The position numbers and the translations under genes are program-made. Shown piece after piece: positions 17,301 through 22,329 of a DNA stretch of 22,329 nucleotides (position 1 is its first letter; every line of letters starts with the position of its first letter). The notes below the pieces were generated by a model, which had not been told where the DNA came from, did not search any database, and was given only the letters and a program-made list of their open reading frames with translations. Source of the DNA: Tannerellaceae bacterium (lineage in GTDB: Bacteria; Bacteroidota; Bacteroidia; Bacteroidales; Tannerellaceae); NCBI GenBank assembly GCA_031265595.1, contig JAISCM010000101.1, positions 1-22,329 on the forward strand. The letters run 5' to 3'.

Positions 17301-17493
17301 ATTTACGCCAACCGGGTATATGCAGGTATTCGATGCCATTCCTGTAACTATTCTGGCTGATTCCATAACTCCCGTAAATCCTCCGGCGGCTATTTATGTT
17401 CCGGATGGCTCTGTTGATGCATATAAGACAGCTACCAATTGGTCTGTTTTTGCGGATATTATTAAACCGGCGAGTGAAAAACCCGTAGGTTAA
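11368..17493 (+). CDS. Giant tail-tip/receptor-binding protein with CotH-kinase-like domain
   Basis: 2041 residues. Order of domains: N-terminal virion-attachment part with a short KGEKGD collagen-like piece (about 45-50); charged coiled coil (about 65-155); Gly linker (198-205); Ig-like beta domains (about 207-490); LamG/concanavalin-like domain (about 497-698, ending in YNIRSYATDLNSYQILNNYI); CotH-kinase-like domain (about 740-1130), with VQGTSSQFYPRKNFKHKF (773-790), DQRAKNMML (991-999) and WYFIFYDNDTCLG (D1018, D1020); leucine-rich segment (about 1245-1425); carboxypeptidase-regulatory-like beta domains (about 1540-1690); PKD-like piece (INWGDGSP at 1740-1747, HHTY at 1764-1767); and a BspA-like end (IYVPDGSVDAYKTATNWSVF). 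It has no cysteine-rich or signal sequence. It probably protrudes from the tail tip and binds host surface glycans or proteins. The C-terminal third is AT-rich (33% GC at 17041-17100 against 55% at 14101-14160). Confidence 0.7.
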   Translation: MAKKYELDIVNSNELPDATQAEVDSGKILIHTNNRLRKAPSSTMKGEKGDKLTFDDLSPSNIAVLQQPAKEAADEVRALAEEFKENEEQRIEAEAIREENEEQRQASMAAINQAATRAENAATLANQKAQEAGTQADYAREQGDYAAEEGGKAAEVVPRVDLLEQNKVDGGFSENGELFLTSGGMVVGDPIPVGSGSGGGGGGGGSTLRLINRGDASLGVPKGQQVLLSYSFSSLDSETQEPTGNGTAVYYVNNARAYTQSISQGNIDFDITNYLSDGQNQVRIQVTDSYGAIRSLNIRIEVISLVLESSFDDSLTYSNDISFPYTPKGSGEKTIHFILDGVPLASVTTTTTNRQLYYKLPELTHGSHALTAYATMESEGVEISSNVLNFSITYVQPGSTAVIISSAFNQVTAVQYDNIVIPFSVYNPAASATQIQLRANSEVVSTLIVDRLQQVWSYRIPGYGALKLEIVAGNVKKEFNLAVTKSTIDSEAETEGLELFLSSNGRSNNEEHPGVWKYNAIEATFTGFNFKTNGWVLDDDNVTVLRVSQGAKLEIPFYPFFSDFKQTGKTIEMEFRVKNVENFTSGIISCFSGNRGFRLTANDILFKSELSSVTAKFKEEEMIRVSFVVESRLKNRIIYTYINGIASGSIQYVDNDSFEQTPPVGITLGNPDCTLDVYNIRSYATDLNSYQILNNYISDTALVAKKLTLYDNNQIYDSTGEIVYNLLVNQLPCMTITGEFPTFKGDKKTVSMTFENRQNPERSFTADNVQIDVQGTSSQFYPRKNFKHKFRSGLTLTETGEHVEKYALKENAIPVDTFCEKADFAESSGAHNTGMAKYIDSVLRSLNYLTPPQKNDEKVRTTVDGYPMAIFHKENDNAPAEFVGKYNFNNDKATQETFGFDGADECWEFLNNTANRCLFKSADFSGAGWLDDFEGRYPDGYTDATNLSALVGWVVSCIDNPTKFKSEVAGHFNLNNLLSYYLLSELFGMVDQRAKNMMLASWGNEGSGAYKWYFIFYDNDTCLGINNEGANVFPFDIEDHDTLGDGHVWNGWDSELWKLVKASFVGELAVMYRNMRQTGALSYNGAIRILNEEQAFKWSEVVYNLDGQYKYIQPLIETGQGTYLYALQGSRTDHRIWWLRNRFFYMDSKYNAADFLNDFITMRIYTPSTWQGIAPNADFDLTLYKDSYVRVKYGSYVLEQRAKAEQTIHIAAPPIQFNDTETIIYGISTVKGIGALPALYPGTVDIANATTLTELIIGSAVSGYKNENLSHVSAGNNKMLRTVDIQNCPNYTEPLDLSGCENLETLKALGSSVSAVKLPAAGIVSRMELPQTIANLSIRNQQALTSENLILAGTGNISTLVLENMNSLDVIGLVKGLLAVEPLKLNRLRLIGVDAEDDDLAVLMKLATIGGLDEQDNPLPRAVVTGKFHAGAAFETDIDNCREWFPELEITVDTIIPDPVLTLHFFSSQNAPLAGTSFTANVPFTEIDDATFRIKYAKGATINFTFKADNHVDMAGSYTIEILETRSFSIEYIPLRTIVLQKIDLSFLSGATVKISGTEISGVANAQGEVAFRRQGAFGVTVESSYGEGGFSIPASLTDNTNTLQIYPYVTISGYLRKPISNFPLEGAVIKIFDANFSAELLTDAKGNFSTQLSYGNYSLTANYKGAYIIGDGEKNITVGMSNGDLGNIFPATTEKLLLVQPGQFKPAPNGNLQCAITPAQTSSANNFALTYYSTKAIRINWGDGSPIESFAASANTSSSDAAHHTYVDYSVAHQLEILDCEELYYFSVSAGYLVAFWTIGNSKLNDPGYPQWFSNYSACSCLEYAAADMFKYCAARTSFNTAFRGCKNLYYMESGMFDTWVAATTLSAAFYEVDLSKCNIKRLDLSMCLNLENLSEMISETVMDRIPIIKSKKITWASSFAYNNSLKEVRKDDIPANDSGVRINFYGAFWNKIRSYEVFELFEGQGSLDSRFLANCKFTPTGYMQVFDAIPVTILADSITPVNPPAAIYVPDGSVDAYKTATNWSVFADIIKPASEKPVG

Positions 17494-17514
17494 AAACCTG
17501 TAAAGTTTAAAGAC

Positions 17515-17913
17515 ATGAAACATATAAAAGCAAAAAAAGGGAAAGTATTTCGCCGCATATCCGACGGGTATATTATAGGAAGTGAGGCTTATCTTGGAAA
17601 AACTTACTATCTTGATGGAAAGTTATTGGATGAACCGCTTGACGAACTCCCCGAACACTACGAGGAAGTAGACAGGGCTATCGTAGACGAAGAACACCCT
17701 ATTGTTGCGCCGCCAGATGAAGTAATAGCGGAAATTCCCGTAGAAGTAAATGAAGAGGAATCAAGGACGGAAAATGAGGTGGAGACTATTGTTCTGGAAC
17801 TCCGGACGGTTACAATTACGGCCGGAGACATTGTTGCCATGCAGGAAAAGATAGATAAAATAATCGGGGCGCTAACTCCAACGCAGAAAAAGAAACTCGG
17901 ACCAATTCAATAG
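17515..17913 (+). CDS. Small conserved-looking tail protein of unknown function
   Basis: 132 residues. The basic N-terminus (KHIKAKKGKVFRRISDGYII) and a strand pair (YLGKTYYLDGKLLDEPL) form a small folded part of about 45 residues. It is followed by an acidic, proline-valine-glutamate linker (about 55-95) and a C-terminal amphipathic helix (GDIVAMQEKIDKIIGALTPT) with a basic end. The gene lies between the giant tip protein and the Tal-like protein with three bases before the next ATG, so it is probably a structural accessory, such as a linker or chaperone for the tip. No family was recognised. Confidence 0.6.
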   Translation: MKHIKAKKGKVFRRISDGYIIGSEAYLGKTYYLDGKLLDEPLDELPEHYEEVDRAIVDEEHPIVAPPDEVIAEIPVEVNEEESRTENEVETIVLELRTVTITAGDIVAMQEKIDKIIGALTPTQKKKLGPIQ

Positions 17914-17916
17914 ACC

Positions 17917-20900
17917 ATGAAAATAAAGAGGGGCGCCACTGATATTGCCGATGTTGTTCTAAGTGAATCATCATTTACCAACGAAGAGATAAACGGTTCT
18001 TTCACCGCATATCTTGAATTTGATGTGCTTGAGCCGCTCAGTCTCACAATTAACGACCGGATTGCCTACATGGGTGAAGAATATTATATCAGGTATAAGG
18101 AGAGCGTACAAAAGAAAGAAACATCTGTCGGATATTCCTATCAGATAACCTTTTTCCATGAGTTATACAGGCTCCATGATGTTGTTTTCTTCCTGTACGA
18201 TACGCCGGAGTTCAAAAAGAGCACAAGCTTCTATAACGGGAACGCGCTTGACGTTCTGAAACTTATCGTTAAGTCGATGAACAGGGTTCACCCCGGCTGG
18301 ACGGTAGGCGAATGTATTGAAAGCAAAACGCAGACATTCAATTTTCAAAACAAGACTTGTGCGGAAGTTGTAAATGATGTTCTCAACGCTTATAACACGG
18401 AATATTGGGTCAAGGGAAAGAAGCTTAATTTCGGGAAGAGGGAGTTTGACAGCGGCGGCCTTGTGTTGAAGCAGGGGGAAGGGTTTAAAAACCTTACGCT
18501 GGAGGCTGTCGACGATACGCCGCCAATCACCCGTTTATACGCTTATGGAGGCGATACAAACCTTACGGCCGATTATGGAAGCTATCTTATGCTACCCGGT
18601 AAGGCTTTATATATCGAAAAGAATGTCGCCAAATACGGGGTGATTGAATACATAAAACAATGGGAAGATGTATTTCCCGTAGGAGAATTTGCCGTCACAA
18701 GCAAGATAAACAACACTACCCTCCGGGCTTCGGGTATAGATTTTAATCTCACTGCCCAACTGATTGACGGAATTGAAGTTCTTGTCGCCTTCCAAAACGG
18801 GGCGCTCGCCGGATATGACCTTGCCGTTGTAGAGGGAAGCTGGAATAATACCACCAAAGAACTCAGGCTAAAGCAAAATGAAGAAGAAGATGCGCTGAAG
18901 GTTCCGGGCGACATCAATTTTGAGGTAGGCGATACATTTATATTTACCGGCCTGAAAATGCCTGATTCGTATATTACGAATGCCTCTCAGGAACTGCTGG
19001 AAACCGCTCAGAAATTCCTTGATGAGAAATGCGAAAACCGTGTACAGCTTAAAGGTGAATGTGATGAGATTGAGTTTGCCGAAAGAGAGATTCATATTGC
19101 ATGCGGACAACTGGTAGGCGTTCAGGATGCAAAGCTGGAAATAAACAGGGAGATTCGGGTGACAGCCGTAAAGAGGTACATTGAGAACGACGACGAAACG
19201 CCGTTCCGGTATGAGCTTATTGTTTCGGATTTTTTGCAGACCAACGGATTCAGCCAGATCGTTGATGAGATAAAGGACGTACCCAATAAAATAGATAATG
19301 AAGTTCGCCCGATAGATGGCTTTACGAAAAGGACATGGCGGGACGTTCAGGAAACAAAGCAGATGATGTATGACCCCGAAAGCCAGTTTTGGCAGGATAT
19401 TGTCTCTGCTATTGTTGGCGAGTTCGGACATTTAATCGTTGGTTTCCAGTCCGCCCAAATGGACTTTATAGGCGTTAGATTCCAGCCTAATTATAATAAC
19501 GACCCTAATAATTTCAGGAGTACCGCCGGACGGTTGGTGCATATGACGATTAACGGAGATGGCGCTTCAAGGACATGGAACATCTCAGCATCCAATCTGG
19601 CGCTAAGCAACGCTTATGCTTATTACGTCTATGCCAGATGCAGCGTATCGGGAGACGCCGGCAGTATAGTCTATTCCTTGTTGCCCATAAAAGTCGAAGA
19701 GGAAGCCGGCTACTACCATTTCTGGATTGGCGTGCTGAACACGCCGGAAAACAATGTCAGAAGCTGGAAGCCGGTGTACGGATATACCGAAATAGCCGGG
19801 CAGCAGATAACGACAGGCGTTATACAGGACATGCTGGCAAGGCTCATCATCGACCTCAAAAACGCGCGTATCACAGCTAAGGACGGAGCGGAGATTATCG
19901 GTAAGATAATCATTTCGGCCGGTTCATCGGGCCTTGGAAATCTGGAAGAATGGGAACAGGCGGCGCAAGCTATCGGAGACGCACTCACGGCGGCTGAAAA
20001 CGCCTCGAATGCGGCAAATACCGCCAACTCCAATGCGAACACAGCTATTAATACAGCTAACGACAAAGCAAAGGTATTTTACAGTCCGGATGCCCCAACG
20101 TCTGGCATGAAGACAAACGACCTTTGGGTAGACGGTGTATTAATCTATCGCTATAATGGTTCGGCATGGGTTGTAGCAGACAAATACGATATGCAAATGG
20201 TGGTTAGCAACGGAGGGCTTTTTACCGCGGGCGCGATTACATTCGGGGAGCCGGGAGCGCAAACCGGAGGTATGTCTGCATATGGAAGTATCCGTATCTG
20301 GAGTGGTGGAAACAGTGGCGTTGCCGGCGGCACATTCAGGGTTATGGCTACTGGCGATGTTTACAGCAAAGGTTCCTATTTGACTGAGAATGCGAACGGT
20401 GAAGTTAACGCAGGAATAACAGGAATGGGTACAGCCGCCGGCTCTGTACGTATATGGGCTGGTGCGCCATACGACGGCAGCGCTAACACAAACAGCATAG
20501 ACAATGCCCCGTTCCGCGTCACACAGGACGGCTCAATGTATTCAAGTAAAGGCGAGATGGGAGGATTCACCGTAGCGTACAATTCCATTCAATCGAAAGA
20601 TAACGCATATCCTGACTATGGTAATAATTCAAAATTCTATATGTCTTCTTCTGGAGACTCGCCCTTTCTCAGTTTCTCAGCTAACGGTCTGTGGGCTGGC
20701 ATAGGGCTTCATGTAATGCCCGCTGGATACCCAAGAACATTGCTGCGGCTTGAAAATACCGCTCCTCTTTTTTCTGATGGCGAAAATGGTAATATCCGAA
20801 TAAAGACAACCGGTTCGTCGACAAGGAATATTCATATTTTTATAGCCGATGCGGGCGAGTGGAATACCGCCGGCAAATCCATCACGATTGAGTCCAGAAA

Positions 20901-21045
20901 GTTTTCAAATGACAATGCTGGATTCTTTAGAACGTGTATCATGCTTTCCACGATGCCGCATGAGAGTCAGATCAATACCCTCGGGTCTTATATCAAGCAT
21001 CCCGTTTATTGGGACGAAAACTCAGGATATCTATTTTTTGGATAA
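17917..21045 (+). CDS. Tal-like baseplate hub/tail fibre protein
   Basis: 1042 residues. Residues 1 to about 440 resemble the hub part of prophage tail proteins (Tal, gp44/gp27 fold): an N-terminal IADVVLSESSFTNEEINGSF, YQITFFHELYRLHDVVFF, a NGNALDVLKLIVKSMNRVHP block, and the NKTCAEVVNDVLNAYNTEYW segment, with an inserted beta domain. A linker region about 445-675 follows, then a small-residue coiled coil (676-718, ENASNAANTANSNANTAIN), a short fibre module with LWVDGVLIYRYNGSAWV, and a repeated C-terminal fibre module (see repeats). No peptidase catalytic motif is evident. It would form the tip hub and the shaft of a central fibre. The position after the giant protein rather than next to Dit is unusual. 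Confidence 0.65.
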   Translation: MKIKRGATDIADVVLSESSFTNEEINGSFTAYLEFDVLEPLSLTINDRIAYMGEEYYIRYKESVQKKETSVGYSYQITFFHELYRLHDVVFFLYDTPEFKKSTSFYNGNALDVLKLIVKSMNRVHPGWTVGECIESKTQTFNFQNKTCAEVVNDVLNAYNTEYWVKGKKLNFGKREFDSGGLVLKQGEGFKNLTLEAVDDTPPITRLYAYGGDTNLTADYGSYLMLPGKALYIEKNVAKYGVIEYIKQWEDVFPVGEFAVTSKINNTTLRASGIDFNLTAQLIDGIEVLVAFQNGALAGYDLAVVEGSWNNTTKELRLKQNEEEDALKVPGDINFEVGDTFIFTGLKMPDSYITNASQELLETAQKFLDEKCENRVQLKGECDEIEFAEREIHIACGQLVGVQDAKLEINREIRVTAVKRYIENDDETPFRYELIVSDFLQTNGFSQIVDEIKDVPNKIDNEVRPIDGFTKRTWRDVQETKQMMYDPESQFWQDIVSAIVGEFGHLIVGFQSAQMDFIGVRFQPNYNNDPNNFRSTAGRLVHMTINGDGASRTWNISASNLALSNAYAYYVYARCSVSGDAGSIVYSLLPIKVEEEAGYYHFWIGVLNTPENNVRSWKPVYGYTEIAGQQITTGVIQDMLARLIIDLKNARITAKDGAEIIGKIIISAGSSGLGNLEEWEQAAQAIGDALTAAENASNAANTANSNANTAINTANDKAKVFYSPDAPTSGMKTNDLWVDGVLIYRYNGSAWVVADKYDMQMVVSNGGLFTAGAITFGEPGAQTGGMSAYGSIRIWSGGNSGVAGGTFRVMATGDVYSKGSYLTENANGEVNAGITGMGTAAGSVRIWAGAPYDGSANTNSIDNAPFRVTQDGSMYSSKGEMGGFTVAYNSIQSKDNAYPDYGNNSKFYMSSSGDSPFLSFSANGLWAGIGLHVMPAGYPRTLLRLENTAPLFSDGENGNIRIKTTGSSTRNIHIFIADAGEWNTAGKSITIESRKFSNDNAGFFRTCIMLSTMPHESQINTLGSYIKHPVYWDENSGYLFFG
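20287..20373 (+). repeat. Fibre repeat, copy 1, in the Tal-like protein
   Basis: Residues 791-819 read SIRIWSGG...FRVMATGDVYSKG. Copy 2 lies 52 residues further on and keeps the pattern S-[IV]-R-I-W-x-G ... F-R-V-x-x-x-G-x-x-Y-S-x-K-G. Such modules form trimeric beta shafts in phage fibres; here that is inferred. Confidence 0.7.
20443..20553 (+). repeat. Fibre repeat, copy 2, in the Tal-like protein
   Basis: Residues 843-879 read SVRIWAGA...FRVTQDGSMYSSKG, followed by EMGGFTVAYNSI. It matches copy 1 with a longer loop between the two halves (eight to nine extra residues), showing that loop length varies while the framework is kept. Confidence 0.7.
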
Positions 21046-21069
21046 TTAACTAATTAATAATTGAAAAAT

Positions 21070-21441
21070 ATGGAACTAAATTTAAAAGACAGGCTAATAG
21101 TTTTAAAATCCGTGTTGCCGCAGTTCGACACAAGAAGTAATATCAAGCTAAAAAATGCTATCTGCGAGAAAGTACAACTTTCCGCCGCAGAGGAAGCGCT
21201 CGTTATCTACACGAATGTAGGAAACAACCAGTATGAAATCGGATTTAAGTCGGTTGAAGCCATCACGGCGGTAACTGCAATTAATTTCAGCGACGAAGAA
21301 CTGCTGTACCTGAAAGGAAGGATAGACTTCGTAGACCGGAACGGCATGTTCTCAGCCGATACGATAGACACATACGAAAAGTTTTTGGATGCGCCGTTTC
21401 AGTCGGAAGAGTACCAAACAAAATGGGAAGAAAGAGCATGA
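21070..21441 (+). CDS. Small protein of unknown function in the tail-fibre cluster
   Basis: 123 residues from the ATG at 21070 (a TTG at 21061 would add three). Two parts are visible: an N-terminal region (LNLKDRLIVLKSVLPQFDTRSN) with a strand/helix mix and Asn/Tyr-rich turn (YTNVGNNQYEIGF), and an acidic C-terminal helix pair (SDEELLYLKGRIDFVDRNG, DTIDTYEKFLDAPFQ). No motif was recognised. It is soluble, without signal peptide or membrane helix. It overlaps the next gene by ATGA, so it probably acts together with the paralogous fibre proteins that follow. Confidence 0.65.
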   Translation: MELNLKDRLIVLKSVLPQFDTRSNIKLKNAICEKVQLSAAEEALVIYTNVGNNQYEIGFKSVEAITAVTAINFSDEELLYLKGRIDFVDRNGMFSADTIDTYEKFLDAPFQSEEYQTKWEERA

Positions 21442-21668
21442 ATACAGAAATTAAAATAGAATCAGGGCGGGTATATCTGATATACCGTGGGAAAGACTAC
21501 GGCTCTTATCCCGTGGATATAATTTCTTTTCAGAAGAAAAGTGATTCCACTCTTTTGGTAAAGATTGCCGAAATAGTCTTAGTCGCCGAAAGTATACCCA
21601 ACGTATCGGTTAATGGCGAACCGCTGACGGGCGATAATTTTAAAGAACTTCTTTTCAATAATTTATAA
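21438..21668 (+). CDS. Minimal fibre-anchor-like protein, paralogue of the next gene
   Basis: 76 residues from ATG 21438, which overlaps the previous stop (ATGA). This start places nine residues before GRVYLIYRGKDYGSYP, exactly as in the next gene, so it is preferred over the ATG at 21423. The whole protein aligns with the first 75 residues of the downstream product: GRV-[YF]-L-[IV]-YRG-[KE]-DYGSYP at the start, an AE segment in the middle, and a DNF-[KE]-EL end. It lacks the Gly/Ser linker and fibre domain that follow there. It may be a stand-alone anchor or adaptor, or a remnant after loss of the fibre part. Function is unknown. Confidence 0.75.
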   Translation: MNTEIKIESGRVYLIYRGKDYGSYPVDIISFQKKSDSTLLVKIAEIVLVAESIPNVSVNGEPLTGDNFKELLFNNL

Positions 21669-21680
21669 CAACGCAAACAT

Positions 21681-22329
21681 ATGAAAACAATTATAGCAAG
21701 TAAAGACGGAAGGGTTTTCCTCGTTTACAGAGGTGAAGACTATGGCAGTTACCCCGCCGGTTTGATTTCTGTCGAACGCAAGACGGAGAAAAGCCTGGCT
21801 GTACGGCTGGGTGTTAGTACGCTGTTTGCCGAGGCAATAGAAAACACGCTTATAGGCGAGACGCAACTCGATACGGATAATTTCGAGGAGCTAACAAAAG
21901 GGATTGACGGCGGCGGAAGCAGCGAGGGCGGAAGCAGCGGGGGCGGGGGTATCTGGGTACCGGATTACGCGAATATGGATGCAACAAACCACATATCTGC
22001 GAATCCGGGAAGCTGGACGGTCGATAGGGACGGTTACGTCTTATTACGATGTGACAGGGCGAACGCTAATGGCTATAATCATTGGAGGATAAACGGGAAT
22101 ATTGTAGCGAGTATCTGGCTTTCGGGCGACAGGACAATGTCTCTTTTACCCGTCAAAAAAGGCGATATTATCACTTTGGAAGGCGGCAATAGTACAGAAG
22201 TAATGTGCTTCTTTATTCCGCCCATAATAATAGCCGAAAGCCCCGTATCTGTTAACGCCATAGGGCCGCCCGATTATGCTAACATGACAGCATCTAAGGG
22301 CGTTACATGGACTGTTGATGCCGACGGTT
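21681..22329 (+). CDS. Tail-fibre-like protein, partial (runs off the window)
   Basis: At least 216 residues, no stop before the window end. Residues 1-75 repeat the upstream protein (GRVFLVYRGEDYGSYP). A Gly/Ser-rich linker (about 76-90) leads to a beta-rich domain that begins at PDYANM (94-99) and contains WTVDRDGY (112-119). A second copy begins at 197 (PDYANM...WTVDADG) and is cut off by the window. The layout, a short shared anchor domain, flexible linker and repeated distal domain, fits a fibre that is fixed to the virion at its N-terminus. The base composition is GC-rich in the linker (runs of GGC/GGA). No enzymatic motif was seen in the visible part. Confidence 0.75.
   Translation, partial: MKTIIASKDGRVFLVYRGEDYGSYPAGLISVERKTEKSLAVRLGVSTLFAEAIENTLIGETQLDTDNFEELTKGIDGGGSSEGGSSGGGGIWVPDYANMDATNHISANPGSWTVDRDGYVLLRCDRANANGYNHWRINGNIVASIWLSGDRTMSLLPVKKGDIITLEGGNSTEVMCFFIPPIIIAESPVSVNAIGPPDYANMTASKGVTWTVDADG
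21960..22037 (+). repeat. PDYANM...WTVDxDG repeat, copy 1
   Basis: Encodes PDYANM, 12 less-conserved residues, then WTVDRDGY. The second copy starts 309 bases (103 residues) further on, so the unit is a domain of about 100 residues. Confidence 0.75.
22269..22328 (+). repeat. PDYANM...WTVDxDG repeat, copy 2 (cut by the window end)
   Basis: Encodes PDYANM then WTVDADG, with a shorter spacer than copy 1. The codons differ from copy 1 at many third positions, so this is an old duplication at protein level, not a recent DNA copy. Confidence 0.75.

Noticed and set aside
15700..17493. Diversity-generating retroelement variable region in the tail-tip C-terminus
   Set aside because: No template repeat, reverse transcriptase or lectin-type variable end is visible in this window.
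17487..17499. AGGTT-AAA-AACCT hairpin over the stop of the giant tail gene
   Set aside because: Only 5 bp, weak, with no T-run after it; unlikely to end transcription within the operon.
19575..19880. Plus-strand open frame of 101 codons inside the Tal-like gene
   Set aside because: Arg/His/Gln-rich out-of-frame shadow of the hub gene, without a ribosome site.
1..22329. CRISPR array, insertion sequence, rRNA or integrase attachment site
   Set aside because: No regularly spaced direct repeats, transposase frames or rRNA segments were seen; the tRNA at 4745 lies inside a phage operon, not at a visible prophage boundary.

Overview
This window looks like the virion structural module of a siphophage or prophage of a Bacteroidales host (Bacteroides, Parabacteroides or a relative). 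All coding is on the + strand, the genes are tightly packed (several ATGA/TGATG overlaps) and the order is the usual head-to-tail order. The host guess rests on a Bacteroidales-type promoter (TTG plus TAnnTTTG) at the left end, A-rich translation leaders, moderate GC, and Bacteroides-style tail and BspA-like surface domains. Terminase, portal, protease, lysis, integration and replication genes are not here; they would lie outside the window.

Layout. 1-210: AT-rich leader with a promoter-like element and a perfect 13-bp hairpin. 211-2656: capsid block (acidic scaffold-like protein, small head fibre/decoration-like protein, HK97-fold major capsid protein). 2653-4179: four small connector, neck and tail-completion proteins. 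4234-4683: tail tube protein. 4684-4832: a non-coding gap with a hairpin and a tRNA-Gly(UCC)-like gene. 4833-5524: tape-measure chaperone pair, apparently joined by a -1 programmed frameshift at AAATTTT (lambda G/GT logic). 5527-10443: 1638-residue tape measure. 10440-11363: distal tail protein built of two similar halves. 11368-17493: a 2041-residue multidomain tail protein with coiled coil, Gly linker, Ig-like, LamG-like, CotH-kinase-like, leucine-rich, PKD-like and BspA-like segments. 17515-17913: small unknown. 17917-21045: Tal/baseplate-hub-like protein with a fibre-like C-terminus. 21070 to the end: small unknown, then two paralogous proteins sharing an ~75-residue N-terminal domain. The second continues through a Gly/Ser linker into a repeated fibre domain and runs off the window.

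How it works together. Scaffold and capsid proteins build the head, the connector proteins close it, and the tube polymerises on the tape measure held by the G/GT chaperones. Dit, Tal and the very large 2041-residue protein form the tip that meets the host surface. The most unusual points are the CotH-kinase-like fold inside a giant tail-tip protein placed between Dit and Tal, the tRNA inside the tail operon, the strong frameshift signal, and sharp base-composition blocks inside the tape-measure and tail-tip genes that suggest recombination. Family calls are made from reading the proteins by eye, without database searches.
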